Below are positions 45,238-53,911 of a stretch of 64,000 nt of DNA, in pieces. The position numbers and the translations under genes are program-made. Position 1 is the first letter of the stretch. Each line of letters begins with the position of its first letter. Origin of the DNA: Planctomycetota bacterium (lineage in GTDB: Bacteria > Planctomycetota > Planctomycetia > Pirellulales > Pirellulaceae); NCBI GenBank assembly GCA_963204915.1, contig CAUJHS010000117.1, positions 62,001 through 126,000 on the forward strand, given 5' to 3'. The notes beneath the pieces were generated by a model. The model was not told the origin of the DNA. It was given only the letters and a program-made list of their open reading frames with translations, and did no database searches.

Positions 45238-47592
45238 ATGGATGGACCGCTCGGAAGGAACCGACGGCGGACGCGGTCTGGCATTGCCGCATTTCGCCGA
45301 ACGCTTTCGCTAGAACAATGCGAGGATCGCCGCCTGTTGTTTGGCGGTTTCGATATACCTGCATTGGCACATGACGCCGCCTTCACCGCGCCAGCGCATA
45401 TTTCTTCCGATGCGAGCGAACATCGTATAAAAAATGGCGCCCCCCCCGCGCATGACAACGCGCCGCGCGAAAAGCCGGGGGTTCGGCCGCTAGTTGAACT
45501 CAACGCGCCGTCGCCCAATGCGCCTCGAACACCCGTGACGGACGAATCGCGGTCGCTAGACGATGACGTGGCGCCGCCGGATATTAACCACCGTCCCGAG
45601 GACGTTCATCCTCCCGATTCTGGAGCCGTGGATCATCCCGCGCCCGACGAAGAGGCATCGGCGCCGTCCGATATTACTGACGACGATCCGTCCGCGCTTC
45701 CGCCCAATCTGCCTGTGGAATCGCCCGAGGAGCATTCTGGTGATGTTGAGCCTTCCGGTGATGAAGCGTTCCGGGGCACGTTGAACGTGTCAGAACAGGA
45801 CGCCACGCCCCGGCAAGTGGTCCAACTGCTCGGACGTGGGGCGAGTCGTCCCGCGGTGAAAGAAGAGGGCGCCACGCGCATTACGCCTCCACGCGCGGCG
45901 GCGGTTCGCGCGGAAGCCGTCGTTCGACCTTCTCGCGGAGCCATCGCTTCGGCCACGCGCGGCGCGGCCGATGACGAGAAAATTAAAATCGAAACACGTG
46001 GAACCTACAAAAAGTCTTCACAAGCTCATACCGAGAGTGCGCAAAGCGCCAACGGCGAGCGCGGCGCGCCTCCAGGCAAGCAAAACCTTGCGGCCCAAAG
46101 CGAGGTTTTCGCACAGGGTTCTAGCGCCGCAACTGCTTCGCAAGCGCACACGAGAAAAAATACCGCCGAGTTATCGCACGAAACACAGCAAGACGATGTT
46201 CAACCGCAGAACGGGAAGATTGGCCCCAGCTTACTGACGACGAACACAACCGATTCTCAGGAAACGGCAGCGCCGTCCAAGGGTCTCTCGCAGCAACGGC
46301 CGCTCAAGGATGAAATTCGCTTTAATTTGCCGGGCCCGCAAGAACGGCTTGATGGCGAGGGTGAAGGCAGTCCCGTCACGTCGGAAGTAGCGGCGCCACC
46401 TAGCCCCACGGCCCTCCCGCCGGAGCCAACTCCGCAGCCGTCGGCTCCTTCAGGCGCTCCGCTTCCGGAAACGTCGGCGCCGGCGATTGCCGGTCCTCCG
46501 CCGAGCGTCGACCAAGGCAACCTCGCGCCCCCCGAAACGTCGTCATCAGCGCCTCCCCCTGCGGAAACCTTGTCGACCCAGCCAGTGGTTGTGGGCTCCC
46601 TGGCAACAGGAGAGTTTGCTGGCGAAAAGCACCCCCTGTCGGAGCGGGTCGCCGTAACTCGTGATGAAGGAGCGAACGACGCGCCCACGTTGCAAGTCAG
46701 CCTGACGCCCCCCACACCGCGTGCAACCGTAAGTTTGAGCGATGTTCCGAGCGAGATCGACACAAATCTGAATTCGTCGACTTCAAACGTTCGTTCTCCG
46801 GCCGCTGAGTTGCTCGCGATGGCGCGTTCGGCGCAGGTCATTGGGCCCGCCTATGATGCGAGCCACTTCGGTACGTGGAATGTGTCCTTTTCGACCGTAC
46901 AAAAAACTCGTTTCGCTTCGCACATCGTAGCAGGACCGCAAATAGTTCCGGAGCAACCCGGTCTTGTCCTAGCAGGGCTTGTCGCGCGAGTTTCGCCCGA
47001 CGACGGCGCGCCGCGCGAAACGCCCGAGCCGCAGGCGGCTCAACAACCCGGCGATCAACGCCAGGCTGGCCCAGGGAACCAGAGCGCCGAACCGATGATT
47101 TCTGATGTCGAGTTGGTTGTGGACCGAATCGCAACCACCACGCTGGAACTCGAGGAAATGCCTCTGCCGGACACTCCTGAAGAGGATTCAACCTCCTCGA
47201 ATACTGATAGCGTAGCCAGCGAGACGCCCACGACCCATATTGCCTCCAATACCGAAGCGGTCCTGACCGCGGTTGCGAATGTTGCAACGGATTTCGCCGT
47301 GGCTTCATTGCAGGTTGACGATCCAACTCAATGGCTCGCGCAATCCGTCGCCGATTTACAGGCCCTGGACCAGGCCGTGGACGAGTTGCTGGTTGATCTG
47401 CACATCGTTCGCGAACAATTGGGCGACTTGCTGGACGGGACCGCAATGTCGCCTGCCGTTGCGGCGACCGTCGCGGGGCTGGCCGCGGCTGGCCTGATGG
47501 AGCGGCGGCGACGGCGGCGTCCTCCTCGCGATGAAGATCATGAGAACTGGGTGTGGATGTTTTCCGACTTATTAGGCTCCCCACCACAATGA
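45238..47592 (+). CDS. large Pro/Ala/Ser/Glu-rich LEPR-XLL surface protein
   Basis: A 784-residue protein. The start carries a basic LEPR-XLL-type segment (RRTLSLEQCEDRRLLFGG), the N-terminal mark of planctomycete surface proteins. Residues 40-470 are low-complexity, with many Pro, Ala, Ser, Asp and Glu residues and no regular repeat. The last 120 residues are different: an acidic helical stretch (VADLQALDQAVDELLVDLHIVREQLGDLLDG), then a small-residue hydrophobic run (about 740-753), a cluster of six arginines and a short tail with WVWMF. That end looks like a membrane or sorting tail. An ECF sigma gene follows 91 bases on. No enzymatic domain is seen. Confidence 0.7.
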   Translation: MDGPLGRNRRRTRSGIAAFRRTLSLEQCEDRRLLFGGFDIPALAHDAAFTAPAHISSDASEHRIKNGAPPAHDNAPREKPGVRPLVELNAPSPNAPRTPVTDESRSLDDDVAPPDINHRPEDVHPPDSGAVDHPAPDEEASAPSDITDDDPSALPPNLPVESPEEHSGDVEPSGDEAFRGTLNVSEQDATPRQVVQLLGRGASRPAVKEEGATRITPPRAAAVRAEAVVRPSRGAIASATRGAADDEKIKIETRGTYKKSSQAHTESAQSANGERGAPPGKQNLAAQSEVFAQGSSAATASQAHTRKNTAELSHETQQDDVQPQNGKIGPSLLTTNTTDSQETAAPSKGLSQQRPLKDEIRFNLPGPQERLDGEGEGSPVTSEVAAPPSPTALPPEPTPQPSAPSGAPLPETSAPAIAGPPPSVDQGNLAPPETSSSAPPPAETLSTQPVVVGSLATGEFAGEKHPLSERVAVTRDEGANDAPTLQVSLTPPTPRATVSLSDVPSEIDTNLNSSTSNVRSPAAELLAMARSAQVIGPAYDASHFGTWNVSFSTVQKTRFASHIVAGPQIVPEQPGLVLAGLVARVSPDDGAPRETPEPQAAQQPGDQRQAGPGNQSAEPMISDVELVVDRIATTTLELEEMPLPDTPEEDSTSSNTDSVASETPTTHIASNTEAVLTAVANVATDFAVASLQVDDPTQWLAQSVADLQALDQAVDELLVDLHIVREQLGDLLDGTAMSPAVAATVAGLAAAGLMERRRRRRPPRDEDHENWVWMFSDLLGSPPQ

Positions 47593-47683
47593 ACCGGCCG
47601 CGCGATGTAGCGAACAGGCGAGAAATCGGGTTTTTCGCTTTTTCTACGTCGCTCACCGTGGGGCCACCTCGGGCAAGATCACT

Positions 47684-48277
47684 GTGAATTCCGGCGACGC
47701 AACGCGCGACGATGAGCCGCTCAATCGGCTGTTAGATCAATTGGCTGCGGGCGACACCGACGCGGTGGAGCAAGTCGTGCGCACGTACGAGCCTTACTTG
47801 CGTATGGTTGTGCGGCGGCAATTGCCCCATCACCTTCGCGCCAAGTTTGATTCGATTGACATTGTTCAATCGGTGTGGGCCGATGTGGTCGACGGCTTGC
47901 AAGGCGCCCGGTGGCAATTTGAAGACGCCGCACATTTACGGGCGTTTCTGGTTCGAGCCGCCCGCAACCGTTTGATCGACCGCGGCCGACGCCAGCAAGC
48001 CGGCGCCAAGCGTGAAGAAACCGTTTCGGACGACCAGATCGACAATCTGATCGGCTCTGAGCCGCGTCCGAGCGAAACGGCCGGAGCGGAAGACTTGTGG
48101 CGTCAAATGGTTCAGGCGTGTCCGCCGCAGCATCGCGATATTCTCGTCTTCAAGCGAGACGGCGCCTCGCTCGACGAAATCGCCGTTCGTACGGGTTTAC
48201 ACAAGAGCAGCGTCCGCCGCATCCTTTATGAGGTGGCCCGTAAAGTGGCTGAGACGAATGCCGGCTCCAAGGAATAG
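47684..48277 (+). CDS. ECF-family RNA polymerase sigma factor
   Basis: A 197-residue sigma factor starting at a GTG. Sigma-2 (about 15-100) includes LLDQLAAGDTDAVEQVV, the core helix FDSIDIVQSVWADV and FLVRAARNRLIDRGRRQQ. Sigma-4 (about 140-195) has the helix-turn-helix LDEIAVRTGLHKSSVRRIL. It is of the planctomycete ECF type linked to Ser/Thr kinases, and its end overlaps the kinase start by 20 bases, implying coupled translation. No anti-sigma gene is present. It resembles the pair at 6975-9706 in arrangement but not closely in sequence. It may control nearby surface-protein genes; that is a guess. Confidence 0.9.
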   Translation: MNSGDATRDDEPLNRLLDQLAAGDTDAVEQVVRTYEPYLRMVVRRQLPHHLRAKFDSIDIVQSVWADVVDGLQGARWQFEDAAHLRAFLVRAARNRLIDRGRRQQAGAKREETVSDDQIDNLIGSEPRPSETAGAEDLWRQMVQACPPQHRDILVFKRDGASLDEIAVRTGLHKSSVRRILYEVARKVAETNAGSKE

Positions 48278-50441
48278 GCCCGGGCCGAGCGCCGTCGCTC
48301 ACCATGACGGCGCGAGTACGCGGGCTGGCGCCGCGAATTCGGGGTCGGCGGTCTCGTACGTCGTGCAACAGTTTGTCGATGCCTGGGATCGGGGCGATTG
48401 TCCGCCAGCTGAGGAGTTTCTCGCCTCGCGTGGCTTGGCGGCCGAGTCCGAGTTGGCGGTTCGGCTCATCTACGAAGAATTCTGTTTGCGGCGCGAGGGA
48501 GGAAGCAACTCGCCTTCGCAAGAAATCTTGCGGAGGTTTCCCCAGTGGCGCAGCGAACTGGAAATGTTGCTCGATTGCGAACGGCTGCTTTCGTCGGCGA
48601 ACCCCACGCGTTTTCCCGAGGTGGGAGAAGAAATCGGCCCCTTCCGCTTGTTGTCGGAATTGGGCCGCGGGGCGATGGGACGCGTTTATCTCGCCTCGCA
48701 ACCGGCGCTTTCCGATCGGCCCGTCGTCGTCAAGTTAACGCCACAAACAGGGCAAGAACATCTTTCACTGGCGCGGTTGCAGCACACGGGAATCGTCCCG
48801 CTGTATTTGGCTCAAAATATCCCCGAGCGGAATGTACGTGTGTTGTGCATGCCGTACCTGGGCGGCGTCACGCTTGACCAACTGATGACTGCCCTGGCGG
48901 ATATTCCCGTCGAGCAGCGGGCCGGGCGCGACATCGCCAAAGTGATCGAGGCGGCGGCGCGTCGCGAAGGCGCTGCTCCTACTCACGTCGGGCCGGCGCT
49001 GCAATTCTTGCAGCGCGCCTCCTATGCCCAGGCGGTTTGCTGGATCGGCGCCAGTCTGGCTGAGGCGTTACACTACGCGCACCAGCGCGGATTATGTCAT
49101 TTCGATCTCAAACCCTCCAATGTGCTGCTGGCAGGCGACGGCCAGCCGATGCTCTTGGACTTCCACCTCGCCCGCGGCCCGCTGGAGGCAGGAACGCGCG
49201 AGGCGTGGCTGGGCGGCACTCCCGGCCATATGGCGCCTGAGCATCAAGCCGCAATGGTCGCGCTGCGAGAGGGTCGGGCCGTGGTCACGCCGGTCGATCA
49301 CCGCGCTGACATGTATTCGCTGGCCCTCGTGCTGGATGCACTTTTGGGCAACGTGGTTACCGATGAAAACTCGCGTCCGATGTCGAACTCCGCCGTGGAG
49401 GCGTCGCTTCATGCCTTGCTTCGCCAATGTCTGTCGCCCTCGCCCGATGCGCGCAAGCACGATGCGGCGACGCTCGCGAATGAATTGCGCAAAGCGATTG
49501 CACGGTCGAGCTCCCCGCGTACTGCTCATGGCGCCGACGCGGCTTTTGAACGACGCCGCATTTCTTACGCCTGGATGACGGTCGCCGTGTTCGCGATCGC
49601 GTTGGCGATCACGTCGGTAGCGTTCTCTGTGCGGCTAAACCGGGCAAAATCGGCGCTGGAAACGGTGCAGTCGCAACTGGACCGACACGCCGGCGCGGAG
49701 CGTCGGGAACAGCTAACCGCCCGTTTGAAAAGCGTGATTGATCAGCTTCGTTGGCAAGAACTGCAGGGAACGCCGGAAGCTCAAGCTGCCCAAAACCTTG
49801 ACGCGGCGTGTCGCGCGGTTTGGGAACAGCGAGAGGGATTTATCGAGGTCGCGACCGTTCACCCTGCGGTACGACGTCCGATTCGCGAGCAATTGACGGA
49901 GTTGGCGTTACTGTGGGCCGACGCCCAGTCTGTCGCCGCACCGGAAAGTGAACGGGCAGACGCTCATCGCCAGGCGGCTTTGTTGCTTGACGCCGCAGAA
50001 CGAGAGTTAGGCGCTCATCCCATGCTCAATTATGAGCGACGGCGGCACGCCGTTGCTGCGGGTATGGCGCCGTCGGGCGATTGGGCTTCATTACGACTTC
50101 CCACGGTACACGCCACGTGGGAGCATTATGCTTTGGCCCGCGCGCTACGTCGCGACAACCGACATGACGAAGCGCACGAAATCTTGCGTCGCGCCGCGGC
50201 GGAAGACCCGCGCCACGCATGGATACAATTTTCGCTTGGCGAGAACGCGCTACGCCGGCAAGACTATCAGGAAGCTTTGGCGGCGTACTCCGCCGCTATC
50301 GCCTTGGCGCCCAATCGTCGGGAGTGTTATCAGCGCCGCGCCGCGGTCTATCGCGCCATGGGCCGCAATGATCTTGCGTGGCGCGACCAAGCCGAGCAGC
50401 TGAAACGAAGCGAGGAGGACGTTCATTCCTCTTCCCCTTGA
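48258..50441 (+). CDS. membrane Ser/Thr kinase-like protein with TPR tail and altered catalytic motifs
   Basis: About 727 residues from the ATG at 48258, inside the end of the sigma gene; an ATG at 48228 is also in frame. Residues 1-125 contain the helical region typical of planctomycete kinases. The kinase fold (about 130-420) has GRGAMGRVY and VVVKL (Lys). The catalytic loop reads HFDLKPSN (His281) where HRD is usual, and the magnesium loop reads DFH (Asp301) where DFG is usual. The catalytic Asp, Lys and Asn remain. Then come a membrane helix (about 437-457), a coiled coil, and TPR-like repeats to the end. It may be weakly active or an atypical kinase. Partner: the preceding sigma factor. 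Confidence 0.9.
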   Translation: MPAPRNRPGPSAVAHHDGASTRAGAANSGSAVSYVVQQFVDAWDRGDCPPAEEFLASRGLAAESELAVRLIYEEFCLRREGGSNSPSQEILRRFPQWRSELEMLLDCERLLSSANPTRFPEVGEEIGPFRLLSELGRGAMGRVYLASQPALSDRPVVVKLTPQTGQEHLSLARLQHTGIVPLYLAQNIPERNVRVLCMPYLGGVTLDQLMTALADIPVEQRAGRDIAKVIEAAARREGAAPTHVGPALQFLQRASYAQAVCWIGASLAEALHYAHQRGLCHFDLKPSNVLLAGDGQPMLLDFHLARGPLEAGTREAWLGGTPGHMAPEHQAAMVALREGRAVVTPVDHRADMYSLALVLDALLGNVVTDENSRPMSNSAVEASLHALLRQCLSPSPDARKHDAATLANELRKAIARSSSPRTAHGADAAFERRRISYAWMTVAVFAIALAITSVAFSVRLNRAKSALETVQSQLDRHAGAERREQLTARLKSVIDQLRWQELQGTPEAQAAQNLDAACRAVWEQREGFIEVATVHPAVRRPIREQLTELALLWADAQSVAAPESERADAHRQAALLLDAAERELGAHPMLNYERRRHAVAAGMAPSGDWASLRLPTVHATWEHYALARALRRDNRHDEAHEILRRAAAEDPRHAWIQFSLGENALRRQDYQEALAAYSAAIALAPNRRECYQRRAAVYRAMGRNDLAWRDQAEQLKRSEEDVHSSSP

Positions 50442-50483
50442 TACCACGCGATGCAACTCGCGCCGTAGCCAATACTTGCCGCT

Positions 50484-51560
50484 TTACCGACGTGGGGCGA
50501 TTGTCCGACCTTGCAAGCGATAGACATAACGCAACACTTCGGCCACAGCGGCGAACTGTTCGTTGGGAATGGCTTTGCCAATGTCGGTTTCTTTGTACAG
50601 CACGCGTGCTAGTTCTTTGCGTTCGACGATCGGTATTCCGTTTTCCAGCGCTAGTCGGCGAATGCGTTGCGCTAATACGCCGGCGCCTTTGGCCACCACA
50701 ACCGGCGCAACCATCGTGTCCAGGTCGTACTTTAAGGCGATGGCTAATTCCGTGGGATTGGTAACTACCGCGGTCGCCTCGGGCACCTGGCTCGACAAAC
50801 GATTCAACGCAAGCTGCCGCTGGACCGCGCGGCGCCGGGCGATAATCTGGGGGTCGCCCTGCAAGGTCTTCATTTCTTCCTGAATTTCCTGGTGCGTCAT
50901 CTTCAAATCTTGTTCGTGCTTCCAGCGTTGCAGCAAATAATCGAGCATCGCAAGCACCGCCAAAGCCGCCGCAATCTTAATGCTTGTCCAAAGTACGATC
51001 TCGGCGAGAAACACCGCGATTTCGGCGACGCTACGACCCGGCAGCGCCAGGATCGGATCAAGTTGTCCCCAGAGACTCAACCCTGCGACAACGCCCACGA
51101 CTGCGACTTTAAATAACCCGAAACCAAAACGCGCCGCGCTAGGCAAAGAGAACAACCGGCGCATTCCCGAGAGGGGGTTAATGTGGTTCAGGTCGAAGGT
51201 TAACTTTTGCGGAAGAAAGAGAAAACCTGTTTGCGCCAGGTTCACCACCACCGCGACGATGACCATTGCGGCAAGCAGCGGCAACACCACCGCGGCCAGT
51301 TCGCCTCCGATAACGATGGCGCGGGCCGAAAATGAGGCAGGATCCAATGCGTGGTCGGGCAATTCGCTCCACGAATAAACCGCCAATCGGCCAAGAAACT
51401 CGAATAATCCGCGGCCTAAAAACATCAGCGCCGCCAAGGCTCCAGCCAACACCACGGCGGACGCCAGGTCTTGACTGCGCGGCACATGGCCTTCCTCGCG
51501 CGCTTTCTGGCGGCGATGGGGCGTGGCGTCGTATTGCTTGTCGCCAAATTGCTCGGCCAT
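50484..51560 (-). CDS. flhB: flagellar export protein FlhB
   Basis: A 358-residue FlhB. The N-terminal part has ATPHRRQKAREEGHVPRSQDL and four membrane helices to about residue 210. The cytoplasmic domain follows MTHQEIQEEMKTLQGDPQI. FlhB is the export-gate protein that switches substrate from rod-hook to filament type, usually by self-cleavage between Asn and Pro in NPTH. Here the site reads TNPTELAIALKYD, with Glu replacing His. The Asn-Pro pair is kept, so cleavage may be altered rather than lost. It is the last gene of the fliL-flhB block and starts 33 bases after fliR. Confidence 0.95.
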   Translation of the reverse strand: MAEQFGDKQYDATPHRRQKAREEGHVPRSQDLASAVVLAGALAALMFLGRGLFEFLGRLAVYSWSELPDHALDPASFSARAIVIGGELAAVVLPLLAAMVIVAVVVNLAQTGFLFLPQKLTFDLNHINPLSGMRRLFSLPSAARFGFGLFKVAVVGVVAGLSLWGQLDPILALPGRSVAEIAVFLAEIVLWTSIKIAAALAVLAMLDYLLQRWKHEQDLKMTHQEIQEEMKTLQGDPQIIARRRAVQRQLALNRLSSQVPEATAVVTNPTELAIALKYDLDTMVAPVVVAKGAGVLAQRIRRLALENGIPIVERKELARVLYKETDIGKAIPNEQFAAVAEVLRYVYRLQGRTIAPRR

Positions 51561-51593
51561 GTCGCTCGTGGGAGACGGATTTGCGAGCTCGCG

Positions 51594-52388
51594 TTACGGG
51601 TTCGCTTGCAGCGGAATGGGGCCGGCAGCGCGAATCGCGTTGAGCACGGTTTCAACGTGATCCTGAAAAATCCAAACGGCAGCGCTCAACGAGATCGCGA
51701 GCAGCGCCAAAGCAATCATCACGTTCAGGCTGAAGCCGACCGCCATCACATTCAATTGCGGCAAAGTGCGGTTGACTAACCCCAGGACGACCGTGGCGAC
51801 GAGCACCGCGGTCAGCACTGGAGCCGCGGCCCGCACGCCCAGTTCAAAGCTTTGCCCGACCGCGTTGACCAGCGCCGTGGTCAAACCTTCCGAAAACGCG
51901 GCATGTCCCGGTGGCATGGCGTGAAAGCTATCCAGCAAGGCTTCGATCACCATTCGATGCCCGCCGATGAGAACAAACACCGCCAACGCGATCAGGTTCA
52001 GAAGTTGTCCAAATAGAGGGGTGTTCACATTAAAGCTAGGATCAACCGCCTCGGCCAACTGCATACCGCTCATCTCGCCGATCAATTGCCCGGTGGTTTG
52101 TAACCCAGCAAAGAGAATTGCCACGCCCATGCCCAGAGCCAGCCCCCAGAGCGCTTCGTTGGCGACCAGCACCAGCAATTGCAGCACATTGGCAGGCTCG
52201 GGAACCTGCGTAGTCCAAAACACCAGCGTTACCATGACCGAAACGCCAATCGCCAGCAGAGCGCGTATTCGCATAGGAGCTGCAGGAGCGCCCAACACGG
52301 GCGCCGACGCAACCAGCGCCCCCACGCGCGACAGCGTGAGCACGAACACAAGCAACGGGTTGAGATAAACATCAACAAGCGAGTTCAT
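51594..52388 (-). CDS. fliR: flagellar export gate protein FliR
   Basis: About 264 residues from the ATG at 52388 (MNSLVDVYLNP), the usual FliR start; the frame is open to a GTG at 52523 that overlaps the fliQ stop as GTGA. Hydrophobic helices cover most of the length. Family features include LTLSRVGALVASAPVLG near the N-terminus and MQLAEAVDPSFNVNTPLFGQLLNLIALAVF in the middle. FliR joins FliP and FliQ in the export gate in the flagellar base. The 131 bases between the fliQ stop and this ATG are unusually long for such a cluster. Confidence 0.93.
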   Translation of the reverse strand: MNSLVDVYLNPLLVFVLTLSRVGALVASAPVLGAPAAPMRIRALLAIGVSVMVTLVFWTTQVPEPANVLQLLVLVANEALWGLALGMGVAILFAGLQTTGQLIGEMSGMQLAEAVDPSFNVNTPLFGQLLNLIALAVFVLIGGHRMVIEALLDSFHAMPPGHAAFSEGLTTALVNAVGQSFELGVRAAAPVLTAVLVATVVLGLVNRTLPQLNVMAVGFSLNVMIALALLAISLSAAVWIFQDHVETVLNAIRAAGPIPLQANP

Positions 52389-52519
52389 GGGAAGCGGGTC
52401 ATACAAGCGTCCTCGTGCAAAGAACGGGTTGCCTCGGCGGGTATGTTTCGGAGAGCGGAAGCCCAAAGACGTCGAGGACACGGCAATTTCGTTAGGCCGC
52501 GTTACGCGCGTCGCAAGCG

Positions 52520-52795
52520 TCACCCTCCGTAAATCGTTGCAGGAATACTGGTAATCAGCTCATGGCTGTAGTCGATCATTGTCTGCAAGAGCCAGGGCAA
52601 GCAAAAAGCTAAAGTCACAATCATCGCCACGATTTTGACCACGAACGAAATCGTCTGATCTTGTACTTGCGTGAGCGCTTGCAGCAATCCAACCGCGAGT
52701 CCTACCGCCATGCCGACAATCAGCACTGGCGCTCCAATCAATAAGGCGACGATGATGGCGTGTCGCCCTAGGTCAACAGCGTCTTGCGGGTCCAT
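52520..52795 (-). CDS. fliQ: flagellar export gate protein FliQ
   Basis: About 91 residues from the ATG at 52795, which has CGGAG eight bases upstream; the frame extends eight codons further. Two membrane helices (AIIVALLIGAPVLIVGMAVGLAVGLLQ and FVVKIVAMIVTLAFCLPWLLQTM) surround the conserved ALTQVQDQTISF loop. FliQ packs around FliP and FliR in the export gate. The length and both helices match the family. It lies between fliP and fliR, as in most flagellar clusters. Confidence 0.93.
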   Translation of the reverse strand: MDPQDAVDLGRHAIIVALLIGAPVLIVGMAVGLAVGLLQALTQVQDQTISFVVKIVAMIVTLAFCLPWLLQTMIDYSHELITSIPATIYGG

Positions 52796-52916
52796 GCGTT
52801 GCTCCGGAACGATATACACAAAAAGCGATTGAGCGAAAACTCGCCAAGGGCTGGTTCGATCCGGCGCCTCGCGCGCGCCGTTGCGGTTCTTGGGTCGCTC
52901 GTGTTCGTTGGCAAGG

Positions 52917-53831
52917 TCACATTAGCGCGAAACTTTCCAGCAGCATTCCCACCACCAGACGCCAACCGTCCACCATCACAAACAGCAGAAGTTTAAAGGG
53001 AAGCGAAATCATCGCTTGAGGGAGCATCATCATGCCCATCGAGACCGTAACGCTGGCGATCACAATATCGAGAATCAGAAACGGCAAGTAGATTTGAAAT
53101 CCAATCAGGAACGCCGTTTTCAACTCACTTAACACGAACGCTGGCAGCAGCACTTGCAGTGGAACGTCGTCGTAACTTTCGGGCGCTTTCTCTCGGTACC
53201 GTTCGGGGTAGTACGAATAAAACAGCCACACGTCGTCGCTGTTGCCCGCGGCTTCGATTTGGCGGCTCATGAACTGGCGCACCGGAGTTACGCCTCGACT
53301 CCAAGCGTCGGCCAACGTGATGCCTCCGGCCGGGTCTGTGTAGGGGGTAATCGCCTCGTCGTAAACTTGCGTCCACACCGGCGTCATAATCGCCACGGTC
53401 ATGAAAAGGGCGATCGCCGTGACGACCTGGCTCGGGGGAAGTTGCTGCGCGCCGAGCGCTTGCCGCAACAGCCCCAGAACGACCACGATTCGGATGAAGC
53501 TGGTCGTCATCAGCAAGACGGACGGTGCCAAACTCAGCACTGTCAAAAGCAACAGGATTTGCAGCGACGAACTTAGACCTTCGCGACTCGTCCAGACATC
53601 AGGACCCGCGGTGAGGAAGTTGTTCGCCTCAGCGCCATTCGGCGTCAAAGCGGGTTCGACCGCTGCCTGCGGAGCCAATACTTGTTGCGCCAATACCTGC
53701 TGAGCTAGGGGTTGTTGAACCAGGGGTTGTTGAGCCGGGGCCGTGGCCGGAGGCGCGATCAACCACGTTATCACGATCGCCGCGAGCACTTCGGCCGGCG
53801 CCTTCGTCGCGAAATGTCGAACGTGGATCAT
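52917..53831 (-). CDS. fliP: flagellar export gate protein FliP with Gln-rich N-terminal insert
   Basis: About 304 residues from the ATG at 53831; a GTG at 53915, overlapping the fliO stop as GTGA, would add 28 basic residues. A signal-like helix (about 12-26) is followed by a Gln/Pro/Leu-rich stretch (QQPLVQQPLAQQVLAQQVLA) encoded by four 15-base repeats. The FliP core then has LLTVLSLAPSVLLMTTSFIRIVVVLGLLRQALG, MTPVWTQVYDEAITPY, LPAFVLSELKTAFLIGFQIYLPFLILD and MMMLPQAMISLPFKLLLFVMVDGW. FliP pentamers form the gate pore. The insert is not part of the family core. Confidence 0.93.
   Translation of the reverse strand: MIHVRHFATKAPAEVLAAIVITWLIAPPATAPAQQPLVQQPLAQQVLAQQVLAPQAAVEPALTPNGAEANNFLTAGPDVWTSREGLSSSLQILLLLTVLSLAPSVLLMTTSFIRIVVVLGLLRQALGAQQLPPSQVVTAIALFMTVAIMTPVWTQVYDEAITPYTDPAGGITLADAWSRGVTPVRQFMSRQIEAAGNSDDVWLFYSYYPERYREKAPESYDDVPLQVLLPAFVLSELKTAFLIGFQIYLPFLILDIVIASVTVSMGMMMLPQAMISLPFKLLLFVMVDGWRLVVGMLLESFALM
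53675..53734. repeat. four tandem 15-bp repeats inside fliP
   Basis: Four consecutive 15-base units (53675, 53690, 53705, 53720) read CCAATACTTGTTGCG, CCAATACCTGCTGAG, CTAGGGGTTGTTGAA and CCAGGGGTTGTTGAG on the plus strand. They encode the Gln-rich insert of FliP. The unit is a multiple of three, so copy-number changes would keep the frame. Confidence 0.85.
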
Positions 53832-53911
53832 AAGCCAACTGGTTCTCTTCGAACGGTATCGTTTTGCACGGACAACGCGAACCGAAGTTGAAATGCGTTG
53901 CGCTAGGCTGA

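Noticed and set aside
46838..47656. A 272-codon minus-strand open frame
   Set aside because: Antisense to the end of the LEPR-XLL protein gene. It is very rich in Arg and Pro, typical of a shadow frame.
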